From the NCBI GenBank assembly GCA_013350335.1, contig CM023540.1, positions 46,917,222-46,981,221 of the forward strand: DNA of 64,000 bases. The letters run 5' to 3'. Each line of letters opens with the position of its first letter. Position 1 is the stretch's first letter. This document shows, piece by piece, positions 36,418 through 47,869 of this stretch. This stretch comes from Chimonanthus salicifolius. Taxonomy: Eukaryota > Streptophyta > Magnoliopsida > Laurales > Calycanthaceae. The notes under the pieces were generated by a model, which saw nothing but the letters and a program-made list of their open reading frames with translations, made no database searches and was not told the origin of the DNA. Position numbers and translations under genes: made by a program.

Positions 36418-37296
36418 TGTTGGCGTGAGCTGTTAGATTCCAAAAAAATAGGAAGTATAGCTGTAGACAGATTTATAGAATCATTTCTTGCAAGGTAGGA
36501 AGTGATTTATGCCATGATTGTAACATATACCAAAATAGGGTTGATAGTCTTGCCTATTTATTTGTTCTCTCTCAATGTAATAGATGAATTATTAAGAAAG
36601 GAAATACACATTGTGTAAGATTTGACATGCTATCAGAGCATTAGGCCTTCGATCCTTGGCTCTGAATCATCCTTGATTTTTTATCTGATTATTATTATTA
36701 TTATTTTTTCTTATCTTCCTGCACGTCAGGCCCAACGAAGGAAAAAAAAAAATAAAAATACCAAGCACCGTTCTCTCTCATTCTGCTCGATTCACTTGCC
36801 GACCTGTCCTTCCGGCGTCGGTGTCTCGCCTGCCCATTTCCGCTGCTCCCGATCTTCAGTCTTTGGCAAGGCCGATGGTTGTGGTTGACATACCCAGACT
36901 TCTCTTTTCCTCTCTCTATTACACCCGAGCCGCCACCGGTCTCCGTATTGTTTCCCATCAACGACGAAGGAAAAGAAGCAGAGCAGATTAAGCAGCAGAG
37001 TAGAGCAGAGCCTCTGCCGGAGAGTTCAAACCCCAAGCACGATTCCCGCTGTGCCCAGATTGCCAATTCTTACCCTGATCGAGCCACTAAAGCCCTCATC
37101 CGGATCTGTGATTCCGCACCGTCAACCATCGTCCGGATCCGTGATTCCGCGCCGGCAGCCATCCCTCTCTGACCATCTGCAAAGCGATAGAAACCCAAGT
37201 GCCGGAAATTTTTTTTTTGACGCAGGCCTCCGACCGGATCAGACATCAGATCTGCTTCCAGATCTGACGTAAAAAAAAAAAAAAAAGGAAGAAGTT

Positions 37297-38275
37297 GTGA
37301 CCGGTACAGACAGTGGCCCTTCAACCTCCATCCTCACCACCCTTACCGATCAAATGACTGAAGCACTATCCAAAGTGCATACCCCGACCCCAACCTCCGA
37401 CAACTCCACGACTGCGATCGGCATCAAGTTGGATGGGTCCAACTACGCCATTTGGTCCCAGGTTGTCGAGATGTACATCTCAGGCAAAGACAAATTGGGA
37501 TTTATCAACGGTGATTGTCCACCACCGCCGCCAACAAACCCACCTTTTCGAAAGTGGCGTACTGATAATGCCATTGTCAAAGGATGGTTGATAAACTCTC
37601 TGGACCCGACCCTCATCGGCAATTTCATCTGCTTTCCCACTACAAAATCGGTCTGGGATGCCATTGCTACGACCTATTTTGATGGCAGTGATACGTCCTA
37701 GGTCTACGAACTCCGACGACGAGTGGCTAGCCTGAGACAAGCCGACGGCTCCCTTGAGAAATTCTACACTGATCTGCAAGTGTTCTGGCGAGAAATTGAT
37801 TTCCGACGTCCGAACCCGATGGAATGCCCCACTGACATTCATCACTACAATACTTTGCTCCAGGAGGATCGCGTCTACATCTTCCTCGACGGGCTCGATG
37901 ACAGGCTTGACAACATCCGCAAGCGATGTCCTCCAGATGCAGCCCTTCCCTTGCATCGAGCCAAGCCTATGCCCATGTTCGCTGGGAGGCTCTCCGGCAG
38001 GCCATTATGAGCGCCGGCGATCCTGACATGGCCTCTAGGCGCTGTTCTGAACATCAAGGGGCTGAAACTAAGCCGTGCCCCCTCATCCTCTGGCGTGGCC
38101 TCCAGCCAGCACACTGAGACGGCCCACTGTGACCCCTCGGTCATGAACTGGCAGACATACCCTCTCTTGGAACAAAATGTTCCCATTGTGGAAATCAACG
38201 GCACATAAGTGACACTTCCTTTAAAAAGGTTGGCTACCTGACTGGTGGTATGAACTGCAGGACAAAGAAAAAATA
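37297..38275 (+). pseudogene. gag: Copia 1 gag
   Basis: The frame opens at 37297 and reads IGIKLDGSNYAIWSQVVEMY, typical of copia Gag. A TAG at 37699 interrupts it and the same frame resumes as VYELRRRVASL. Near 37920 an extra base, and then a second shift, move the frame before AYAHVRWEALRQAIM. The CCHC zinc knuckle near 38178 reads CSHCGN..H but its last cysteine has become serine. Dead in several places. Confidence 0.85.
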
Positions 38276-38310
38276 GGCCTTGGTGGGTTCTGACTGCAAG
38301 CACGGGCAAA

Positions 38311-39631
38311 ATGGTTGTGGTGTCAGCCGAATCCCACCTTTCCCTGCTTCCCCAAGCCACTTCTCCAGTTGCAGGACCCGCCTCGGAGATAGGTAACATT
38401 GGTTCATGTTTAGCTACCTCATCTTGTGCTGGTGATCGTGGTACCTGGCTCCTTGACTCCGGAGCCACAGACCACATGACTTTTGTCACTACAGATTTTA
38501 CTACGACATCTTCCCCGCGACGTACTAGTGTTGCAAATGCGAATGGTGTTGTCTCCCCGATCACAGGGGCCGGATCTGTGTCTCTTTCATCTTCTCTACA
38601 ATTATCACATACATTACTTGTACCATCGCTCTCGTATAAATTACTGTCTGTTAGTCAAGTTACTGCAGAATTAAATTGTGTTGTACTTATTTATCATACC
38701 TTTTGTCTTCTTCAAGATATTCTCACCAAAGAGATAATTGGGCGTGTTACTAATTATGGGGGGGGGGGGGGGGGGGGCGCTCTACTACATGGACGACGTC
38801 CGCGTGGGTCATGCTTTTCACCTCTAGAGTGATGGGAGGGAACGACAAATCTGGTTATGGCATCGACGTTTGGGGCATCCTAATTTTGGTTATCTAAAAC
38901 ATTTATTACCTTATCTGTTTTCTAATAAGGTGTTGTCTGATCTTAAATGTAATACATGCATTTTAGCTAAAAGTCACCGTACTTCATATTTGCCAAGTAT
39001 GAATAAAAGTACTATTCCATTTGCTCTCGTTCACTCTGATGTGTGGGGACCCTCCCCTATCTCTACGGGTTCGGGGGTCCGTTGGTTTGTTACTTTTATT
39101 GACAATTGTACTCGTATGACATGGCTGTACTTGCTGAAACATAAAGATGACGTGTTCTCAGTCTTTGAATTCTTCCATGCGATGATCCAAACTCAGTTTT
39201 CCGCCAAACTCCAAGTTATCCGTTCTGACAATGGTGGCGAATATGTCAATCAGCGTTTCCACACCTACTTCAACCACCATGGACTCATTCATGAGACATC
39301 ATGTCCTCAAACTCCTCAGCAAAATGGTGTAGATGAGCGGAAGAACCGTCATATTCTGGAAACTGCACGAGCTCTTCTCCATGGATCTCATGTGCCGACC
39401 CGATACTGGCCTGATGCGGTATCCACCGTTGTCCATCTCCTTAACCGAATTCCCTCCAAAGTCTTACATTTTAAGACTCCGCTCCAGGTCCTGGCATCCC
39501 ATGCCTCCCTTCCCACAACCCTAATGCTCCCTCCCAGAGTATTTGGATGTGTGGCTTATGTGCACCTTCATCAGAATCAGCGCACCAAACTGGATCCTTA
39601 TGCTCTACGATGCCTCTTCTTAGGCTACGGC
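38311..39631 (+). pseudogene. pol: Copia 1 protease and integrase
   Basis: The protease motif WLLDSGATDHM is at about 38440. A run of 20 G at 38758-38777 breaks the frame before the GAG pre-integrase part. Integrase resumes with LGHPNFGYLKHLL (38870 on), CNTC, and all three catalytic residues in context: HSDVWGP, RSDNGGEY and PQQNGVDERKN. The frame is split at LGYG by the long LTR and continues at 43054. Confidence 0.9.
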
Positions 39632-42600
39632 TGTCACGCCCCGACCCAACCGGTGGACCCAGAACGCGACTGATTTTTTTTTTGAAGATAAACAGAACCA
39701 CAAGCATTCTTACTGGGCCGGATCAACAGTTAGGCCCAGCGGTTACACATTAGCCCGTCAAGTGGACTCAAACATGTACCATATGCTTCCCAAAAACCAA
39801 TATACAACAACATCAATACATAACATGCTCAATTCAAATCTAACATTGATTAATACAAAGCATAAGAAACTTAATCATTGATTCATCATTCAAAACATTG
39901 ATTAATCATTCATAACATTGTCTCAAAAGGCAACATAGCCTATTACAACATTTTAACATAAATTAAGTACCACATCCGGTACTTAATAACGGACAACGGT
40001 TCCAAGAACCAACAGAAAGGATCAGGGCATTCCCATCCGGGTGAAATCCCAAAACACTGCTTTAGCTCAAACGCCCTAAGCCTGAAAGAGAGGGTCCTTC
40101 TTCTCGGGTTCATCGCCTGAAAGGTGAGTGGTGTGAGCTAACTAGCCCAGTGAAGGATAATTAACAATGCACATTAAGTAAATAATAACACAGGTTAGGA
40201 ATAGTTCAATGTCACATGCTTGATAACAGTAAGCATAATCTCAAGTAATATATCAACATCATTAAACCATCAATCACTGCCATTATCCACCGTAACGCCT
40301 GCCGACTACACTGAGACCAGTATTAAGTCCCGACACGGTCAAAATACATCCTTGCAAGTACATCTCCGGCTCTTTAATGTAGCCGATACTGATACCCTCA
40401 AGTCAGCAACTGACGACAGCATGATCCGCCCATGGTCCAGTAGACATAAACCATCTCTCATATGGCCGATATTGGTTCAATAGCCCAGGTACGTGGAAGC
40501 AATCTTACATACACATACGATCAACATCGTAACATCAAATCATCACAGCACTCTTACCATAGTGCATCATGTATAGGAACATGAGTGGGTTCATCAAAAG
40601 CCGAAACTACTCATTGCTCAATATTCATCATAACACCTGTTTACAAAATCTGTAGAGTTAAGTTCCCTCACCGTTATGTGTGGTTTACGCGGTCTCTGTT
40701 CAAACAACACACAAGTGCTCAATCAAAATTCATAACAAATACATACACATACATAGTATTTTGAAATCATACGTTTTCCCATAAAATATCCGAGGTATAT
40801 GGAAATGAGTCTCCTACTTGGTTTCTATTCTTTTTAAATCATCCACAAGATAATAATATAATAAACATAAGGGGCTCAGTCCAAACTCATATTGTCTTCT
40901 AGGCATTGACCAGATTGACTTATTGAGTAAGGTCTAGATCCTCGGGTTACTTCTCGGTTGTCTTCTGGATAGGACCAGAGCTGACATTTTGAGTAGGCCT
41001 CGAGGTCACTCAGTACCCGACTATAGTGTCGTCCTGAAAGTGAATCACTCAGTTCTCGACTAGTGTCGGACTGAAAGCGGATACAATAGTATTTACACTA
41101 TAAATAATGAGAGAAAAAGGGGTTAATACATTTTTAATTAACAAGGGGGGGGGGGGGGGGGGGGTATAAAACAAAGAATCAAACACATTAAATAAATAAT
41201 AATCAAGATTAAAACAGTAATCAAACAATATTTTATTCAAAAAACTGTGTTCCTCGGAACATCACTTCGGAACAGGGTGCAGTGGTTTCGGATCATCCGA
41301 ACCACTCTAAAATGAGTTACTGGCCTCGGAACTTGGGGCCTGACTTCGAATCGTCCGAAGACTGGGTCTCGGACCGTCTGAAGTCCATCCGAACAGGAAA
41401 ATCTAAAAACAGTCAGTCTCGGTGGGTCTGCAAAGCTCGGAACGTTCGAAGACAGGCCTCGGACCTTCGGAAGGGGTTCGGTCCTTCCGAGCTCGGCTCG
41501 GTGCGTCCGAAGGGTCTGGCTCGCCTCGGGCGGACTGGGCTTCGGGTTGAAGCTTGGAACGTCCGAGGGTCACTGCTCGGACCGTCCGAAGGTTCGGACC
41601 ATCCGAAGATCGGCTCTCGGACCTTCTGAGAGTCGTCTTCTCCAACTGTCTGCAACAGCAGACAGTCACGGCGGAAACAGAGTCAAATGCGATTCCAGAA
41701 AGGGAGGGCTTCCCAGATTCGGTTTTCACATCCGTCTGATCTGATGGACTCCTCTGGGAGTCCTCTTTCTATAGGGAGAGGTTTGGAGCTCAGAAGCTTG
41801 AAGGGTCATCCGATTTTAAGGTAAATTCCTCACGGGTACATGAAACCTATGGTTTTTCTTAAAACTTAAAACTTGTTTTTCTCAATCAAAACGGAGTCAA
41901 AATCGGTTTTGTTTGATTCTAAATCGGTTAGAATTTAAAAAGGAATGCAATGGATACCTCCACTTTGGTTCTTGGGCTGAGATTTGGATCTTTGAAATTC
42001 TTTCCTTAAGCTTACTGTTACCGAAAAACAGAGCTTAAACAGGGGTCGGCCGGTCTGGATTTTCACTGATAACAAAAGACAGAGAGAAGAGAAAAGAAAT
42101 GCAAGGGTTTGCTGTGAGTTTCAAACCGACCAAAGAGGCTTGAATTTATAGGAATTTCATGGCAGGAGAGACGCCGGAAAAACGCTGCACAAGCAGCAGT
42201 GATGGGATGGAACAATGGCGATCATCATTCGCCGGTAAGGAAGGCCGGAAAACTTGCTGGTCGATGGGACTGGACGACGGGAGCTCAATGATGGCCAGAA
42301 ATCCGGCCGGTCAGCCAGTGCACGACTGCATGGCGTTGGCAGGTTTTTCTTGCGGTTGCAGATCAGTCCCCGAACAGTCTATAATTTGCAGATAAGCCCT
42401 TGCTTTAAGAAAAATTGATTTTTGAACTAAGAGTACTGATTTAAAAACTTAAAAACTTGATCCAACCTTACAGATGGATTGGGTTTTGAAAACCTTGGTC
42501 ACCATAAAAATTTCAGAAATTATCTCTCACTAAAAACCCTTGATTTAAACAAAAATCACATTTTACCCATAATTACTTAATTAAACAAATGTAAAAGTAA

Positions 42601-43048
42601 CTCATTTGTAAATCTTATTTTGAAGTGAAAAGAAATATCTAGTTCATTCTTAAAATGGTCTATCATCACATACCATTTTCAAAATTTATCTCTTTCCCGA
42701 AATTATTTAAAATAATTAAAACTCTCTTTCGGGGTTCCGACGGGCGATATTTAAATATCATTTTTTTTGAAAATTAAATCATTTTAAAATAATAAATGCA
42801 AATCCTTCATTAAGGAGAATATTATCCACCAATAATATACACACATCAATATAATTCATAAAATCACATCTAAAAGCGGTAAATTACCAAAATAACCCTC
42901 CAGCTGAACGGGTTGGATCTCTGAGCTCACGAGCTCTGATTGGGCCTCGCTTGGGCTTTCCTCAAAGCCCTGACTGAAAACCTTGAGATCAACAGGTTAA
43001 ACACGAAAATTAAACTAAAACACGCTTAATCTGGGGCAGGGTATTACA
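39632..43048 (-). mobile_element. Long LTR, family 2 (copy E), 3.4 kb, inside copia 1
   Basis: TGTCACGCCCCGACCC ... GCAGGGTATTACA flanked by perfect ACGGC at 39627-39631 and 43049-43053. Removing it rejoins the copia integrase in frame (LGYG|VHQKG). It matches the truncated copy at 12316-13745. It has a CGGAC/GTCCG palindrome cluster at 41286-41625, a run of 20 G at 41145-41164, and the conserved CTGGGCT/GCTCAC module near 40129-40156. No retroelement proteins. Solo LTR or LTR-like unit; strand inferred from the shared 3' end motif. Confidence 0.88.
41286..41625. repeat. Cluster of about eleven CGGAC/GTCCGA near-palindromes
   Basis: Sites resembling TCGGACCNTCCGAA occur about every 15-60 bp (for example near 41288, 41347, 41369, 41437, 41459, 41479, 41501, 41553, 41577, 41594 and 41618). 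Local GC is far above the surroundings. Longish open frames in this patch are a by-product of the high GC. Confidence 0.8.
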
Positions 43049-45153
43049 ACGGCGTGCACCAGAAGGGTTATAAAAGCTATAATCCCTCTACCCGCCGCCT
43101 CTATGTAACAATGGATGTCACCTTCCTAGAGTCCGACACTTTTTTCTCCGCCCCCAACTCTTCTCTTCAAGAGGAGACACGAGATGAAGAGCAGAATTGG
43201 TTGTACTTTGACTGGCCAAACAGTGGAGCAGTGGCAGATGCAGTACCACAATCAGAGCTCGTTGAGCCCACAAGACCTACAGTTGAGCCCTCACGGCTGG
43301 ATGAGCCTACAAAGCAGGATGCATCGTCAGAACATGACACGCCTTCAAGCCCCCCCTCTTCCTCAGTACCTGCAGACCCATCTCCTGAGAATATCCCTGA
43401 GGTAAGCACTCTTAACACACATTCAGATATCAGTAACTTGAATACTCCTACTGGATACACATTACTTTTCAGGAAAAATCGTGGCAAGCCACCAAAAATA
43501 TACTCTCCTGATGCTGAAGAGCGAAGATCAAAGTATCCAATTGCCAGCTATGTGTCTACCAGGAGATTAACCGAACCTCTCAGAGCATTTGTCCACGTAC
43601 TTTCCTCAAGTCAAGTTCCAGCTGGGATTCAGGAAGCCTTGTCTGATTCGAAATGGACTCAGGCAATAAAGGAAGAAATGGAGGCACTTCTAAAGAATGA
43701 CACATGGACCTTAGTTCCATTACCGGAAGGGAAGAAAGCAGTAGGATGCAAATGGGTATTCTCCATCAAACACAAGGCAGATGGATCGATCGAAAGGAAC
43801 AAAGCAAGACCGGTGGCAAAAGGCTATACACAAACATATGGGGTCGACTACCAAGAGACGTTTTCACCAGTTGCGAAACTAAGCGCGGTTAGGATACTAT
43901 TATCTCTTGCAGCCAACCTTGACTGGCCACTACATCAATTTGATGTAAAGATTGCTTTTCTACACGGCGATCTTGAAGAAGAAGTGTACATAGACCAGCC
44001 TCCAGGATACACGGCATCCACTGAGACCAAGGTTGTGTGCAAACTACAACGAGCACTATATGGACTGAAACAATCACCTCGAGCATGGTTTGGTCGGTTC
44101 AGTATGGCAATGAGGAAATACGAATTCAAGCAAAGTAACTCTGATCATACATTATTCATAAAACATAAATTGGGCAACGTAACTGTGTTGATAGTTTATG
44201 TGGATGACATGATTATCATAGGAGATGATGAAGAAGAAATATCGAGACTACAAAAGGAATTGGCCACCGAATTTGAGATGAAGAACTTGGGAGGACTCTA
44301 AGTACTTTCTGGGAATTGAAGTTGCCAGGTCCAGACAAGGAATATTTCTTTCCCAAAGGAAGTATGTGTTGGACTTATTAATTGAGGCAGGAATGCTGGA
44401 GTGCAAGCCAGTGGATACCCAATTGTTCAAAATCACAAACTTGGAGAATATTCAGATCAAGCACCAACGAACAAAGGGAGGTACCAAAGGTTAGTTGGCA
44501 AACTTATATACCTCTCGCACACTCGTCCAGACATTGCATACGCTGTAAGCGTGGTTAGCCAATTCATGCATAATCCGAGTGAAGATCACATGGATGCTGT
44601 AATCCGGATACTAAGATACTTGACGTCATCACCTGGAAAGGGTCATATGTTTTCAAAGAATAGCCATTTAAATATTAATGGCTACACAGATGCAGACTGG
44701 GTTGGAAACATCTCAGACAGAAAATCTACTTCAGGTTACTTTATGTTTGTCGGTGGGAATCTTGTTACATGGAGAAGTAAGAAGCAAAAAGTGGTCGCAC
44801 TTTCCAGTGCCGAAGCAGAATTCCGTGGAATGGCAAAAGGACTTTGTGAACCACTCTGGATCAAGAGACGACTTACTGAACTTGGTTTCGCCCCGACTTC
44901 AGAAATGGATCTCTTTTGTGACAACAAAGCTGCTATCGCAATATCCCACGACCCTGTCCAACATGACCGCACAAAACATGTGGAAGTGGATCGACATTTT
45001 ATCCAGGAGAACTTGGAAGGGAAAATAATTTGATTTCCATTTGTGAAGTCTGAAGACCAACTAGCAGATGTACTCACAAAGGCGGTATCAAGCAAAGAGT
45101 TTCACAAGTCACTTAACAAGTTGTGCATCAAAGACTTGTATGCATCAACTTGA
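43049..45153 (+). pseudogene. pol: Copia 1 integrase end, reverse transcriptase and RNase H
   Basis: Integrase C-terminus resumes at VHQKGYKSYNPSTRR. Reverse transcriptase includes CKWVFSIKHKADGS, LHQFDVKIAFLHGDLEEEVY and the catalytic VYVDDM. One base disturbs the frame after MKNLGGL at about 44300. RNase H includes YTDADWVGNISDRKSTSGYF and the DNKAAI segment; a TGA follows GKII at 45031, then FPFVKSEDQLADVLTKAV to the end at 45153. RT and RH motifs are mostly intact. Confidence 0.9.
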
Positions 45154-45370
45154 GGAGGAGTGTTGGCGTGAGCTGTTAGAATCCAAAGAAATAGGAATTA
45201 TAGCTGTAAACAGATTTATAGAATCATTTCCTGCAAGGTAGGAAATGATCTATGCCATGATTGTAGCATATACCAAAATAGGGTTGATAGTCTTGCCTAT
45301 TTATTTGTACTCTCTCAATGTAATAGATGAATTATTAAGAAAGGAAATACACATTGTGTAAGATTTGACA

Positions 45371-45428
45371 TGTTGTTCCAAGACAGAGATCCAACACACA
45401 ATTGATGCCCACCTCTTAATCTCCTCAA
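45371..45428 (-). pseudogene. CDC20-like exon 4, 5' part
   Basis: Acceptor CCTATAG precedes 45428; reads LRRLRGGHQLCVG then SWNN up to the copia insertion. It joins the exon 3 end without a frame change. Intron 45429-45967 is 539 bp. Confidence 0.8.
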
Positions 45429-45967
45429 CTATAGGAACAATGCAATCTAAGGTTAATAAGAACAAAAAAAAAAGTGAATTCGAATAATGTTATACATGCA
45501 AATAGAAGAAAAAACAACATTCTCCCATGCCAGATGTGCTTTGAGGTGTATTTTTTTTTTTTTTGCTTATTAATGATATTTTCTTCTGTAACTGTTAGAA
45601 AAAGAAAAAGAAAAAACGACACTTTGGGCCGTGTTCAATTGAACAAGTTTCAATTCTTTTGGTCAAAAGATAAACAAGTTCAGAAATTAGGGAGATAGTG
45701 TCGAAGAAAAGATTGGGTAATTTATTTATTTGAAAAGTAACTTCATTAATAAAGAAAGAAAAAGAAAAGGGAGCAAGCACAGAACGCAAAGAACCACCCC
45801 AAAAAGCAAACAACAAAAATATCCCTTTACCTTACCATCTTTATCCGAAGCTAGAGAAAAGAGAATAGGAAAAGTGGAAGCCAAAGGCCCACCTCCCACC
45901 TATCTATCCTTCCGGAACATAATATGCTCCCCAGAATAAGTATTGGGTAACTTGACAATGCAGATAC

Positions 45968-46235
45968 CTTTCGATCGGCAGCCACATCCCAGATCTCAAC
46001 AATGGAACTGTCCATTCCTACAACAATATGCTGCCTGCCCGGAGCCCAACTGATGTTGGTAACAGGGCCCCTCTCTTCATCGATTGTCAAAAAATCTGAA
46101 GCAGCCCCTACTGACACATTCCACATGTTCAGTGTGTTTCCAAGAGCTACTGCAAGAATATTTTTGCTGCTTCAATCAAGCAATTCAATAGTAATCATTC
46201 AAAATATCTGGAAGATCTAGTGTTCTGTCGGCGCA
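45968..46235 (-). pseudogene. CDC20-like exon 3 (first WD40 blades)
   Basis: Acceptor TACAG at 46236-46240, donor AAG|GTATCT at 45968/45967. Encodes RTLDLPDIL, VALGNTLNMWNV, WAPGRQHIVVGMDSS and VEIWDVAADRK. A base is missing after the tyrosine pair near 46190, and a TGA stands where the conserved LDW tryptophan is expected. Confidence 0.8.
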
Positions 46236-46240
46236 CTGTA

Positions 46241-47864
46241 AAAAAAGGGAAAGAAAAAGAAATGATCAGACAAAAACAATAAAATAAATCACAAAAGTGA
46301 AATAGATCAATGAATCTATAAATAAATCATCATACCAATGTCATTTATCCCATAACATAAATGTTTTTTTGTGTATACATCGGACCTTGTTTTTTTGTGC
46401 ATCCATCAGGCCTAATTTTGTTTGGCCTACATATCAGTTGGGGTTGTCTGCCGTTCTTTTTTAGGGATATTTTCCGCTTCCGAATTATATGCCTTACGTT
46501 CTTATTTGAAATATTTTTAGCCAAAATATTTAGAAATGGTTCACTATGGTGCTCAATGCTTCAATATACTACTCTCTTTTTGTCAGTAGTTCCATTTCCT
46601 TCTTGAAAACTTAGAATTGTTTCACTTCTTATTAGTTTCTTTGACAAAGGGAAAACTCCTTTCTGCAATATCAGCATGTTGCAATTTGCATGTGTACAAA
46701 TGTATTGTGCTTTAGCTGTTTCTAACAAACGAAAAATAATAGGTACTTTCCAGATCTCCCACCACTTTTATCTTTCTTTTCTCTCTCTTTTAAAAAACAT
46801 TTCAATACAAATGTGGATCATCCATATCTTACACATTGTCTTAGCTGTCGTATCTTGTTCTTTTTTTAGGCAAGGTGAGTAACTTCACTTTCAAAGAATA
46901 TTGAATCGCGGGGTGTCCCCTACCCTTGTGGTGCTGTGTATGCATTCACACATCAAAATCAAACATAGAGATACCTTTTCTTATCAATATAGAGTTGGCC
47001 TTTAAATTTTAAAGTGCTCAAGTTATATAAACATAAATTTTCAAACCCTAATATGTTGCTAGTGCATTTCAAGTTTCCAATATTTGCACTTCCTAGTATT
47101 GTGAAATAGTGAACAAGTGTATGTGTGTTTGTGGATGTAAGATCGCACTCTTTACACTATTCTACCCACATGACCTGCCATTTGGTGTTCTTTATTTTCT
47201 TTTATATTTATTTCCCTTTATACGTGATTTTGTTGTTTTTTTTCTTTATTGACCAACATTTATCGTCTAACTATCATCTTTAAAATTTTCTTTAAACCAA
47301 AAGGACGCGCAATGATCGTCTAAGACTGCACCAAACTTATTTTCAATTTGCTCACCTGCATTTATCTGATTACAACTTTTTCTCTTGTTCTCAAATTTGT
47401 TCCACAACCTTCTCCGAGAAATGGAACTTATCACTCTCTCCGACAGTAATTCCTATTATGGGAGGAGAGATTTGAGAGTTGGATTCCCTCTCCCCTCTTT
47501 ATGTAATGTAAATATTCTGCTGCAATGCGTATATTTTATTACCTCTATCTTTCAGTGGGCTGTTTTCCTTTGGACTAATTCGCATGTACACTTGATATGC
47601 AAGTCTTATCTACCATGATTAATGGATTTGGCCACTCAGGTCTTTCGGAGTATTGGTATTTGGCCTTTTAGAGTTCTTGAGTACTAAAGAGATGCCTTCT
47701 AGGCTTTAATATTGAGGTATTAATATTAGTGGAGATTAAGCTTTGTGTTAAGTATGGTTAGTAATTACAAGTTGCAACTCTCTTCTAATATAATGTAAAT
47801 TTAGGCACTTTGAATTTTTTAGTGTTATTACACTTAACAATTTATGATGTTATCAATCAGTGAC
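46241..47864. other. CDC20-like intron 2, left part
   Basis: Lies between exon 3 and the LTR element; AT-rich with T-rich stretches and no ORF or repeat I recognise. It is the intron side nearest exon 3; the other side is 54866-55314. Confidence 0.5.
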
Positions 47865-47869
47865 TGCCA

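Larger units (their letters stand above)
36418..45370 (+). mobile_element. Ty1/copia element 1, in CDC20-like exon 4
   Basis: LTRs at 36418-36627 and 45161-45370 (210 bp each, nine differences counted by eye, about 96% identical) with a perfect duplication TGTTG at 36413-36417 and 45371-45375. The primer-binding site at 36628 (TGCTATCAGAGC) fits initiator-methionine tRNA. The polypurine tract GAGGAGGAG precedes the 3' LTR. The internal region encodes degenerate Gag, protease, integrase, reverse transcriptase and RNase H, interrupted by the long LTR at 39632-43048. It is inserted antisense to the host gene, within a codon run of asparagines. Confidence 0.95.

Noticed and set aside
37480..38564. 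Minus-strand frames of 158 and 229 codons
   Set aside because: Antisense shadows of copia gag and protease sequence.
41282..41744. Overlapping open frames up to 115 codons on both strands
   Set aside because: They arise from the GC-rich palindrome cluster; no domain and all are in the LTR.
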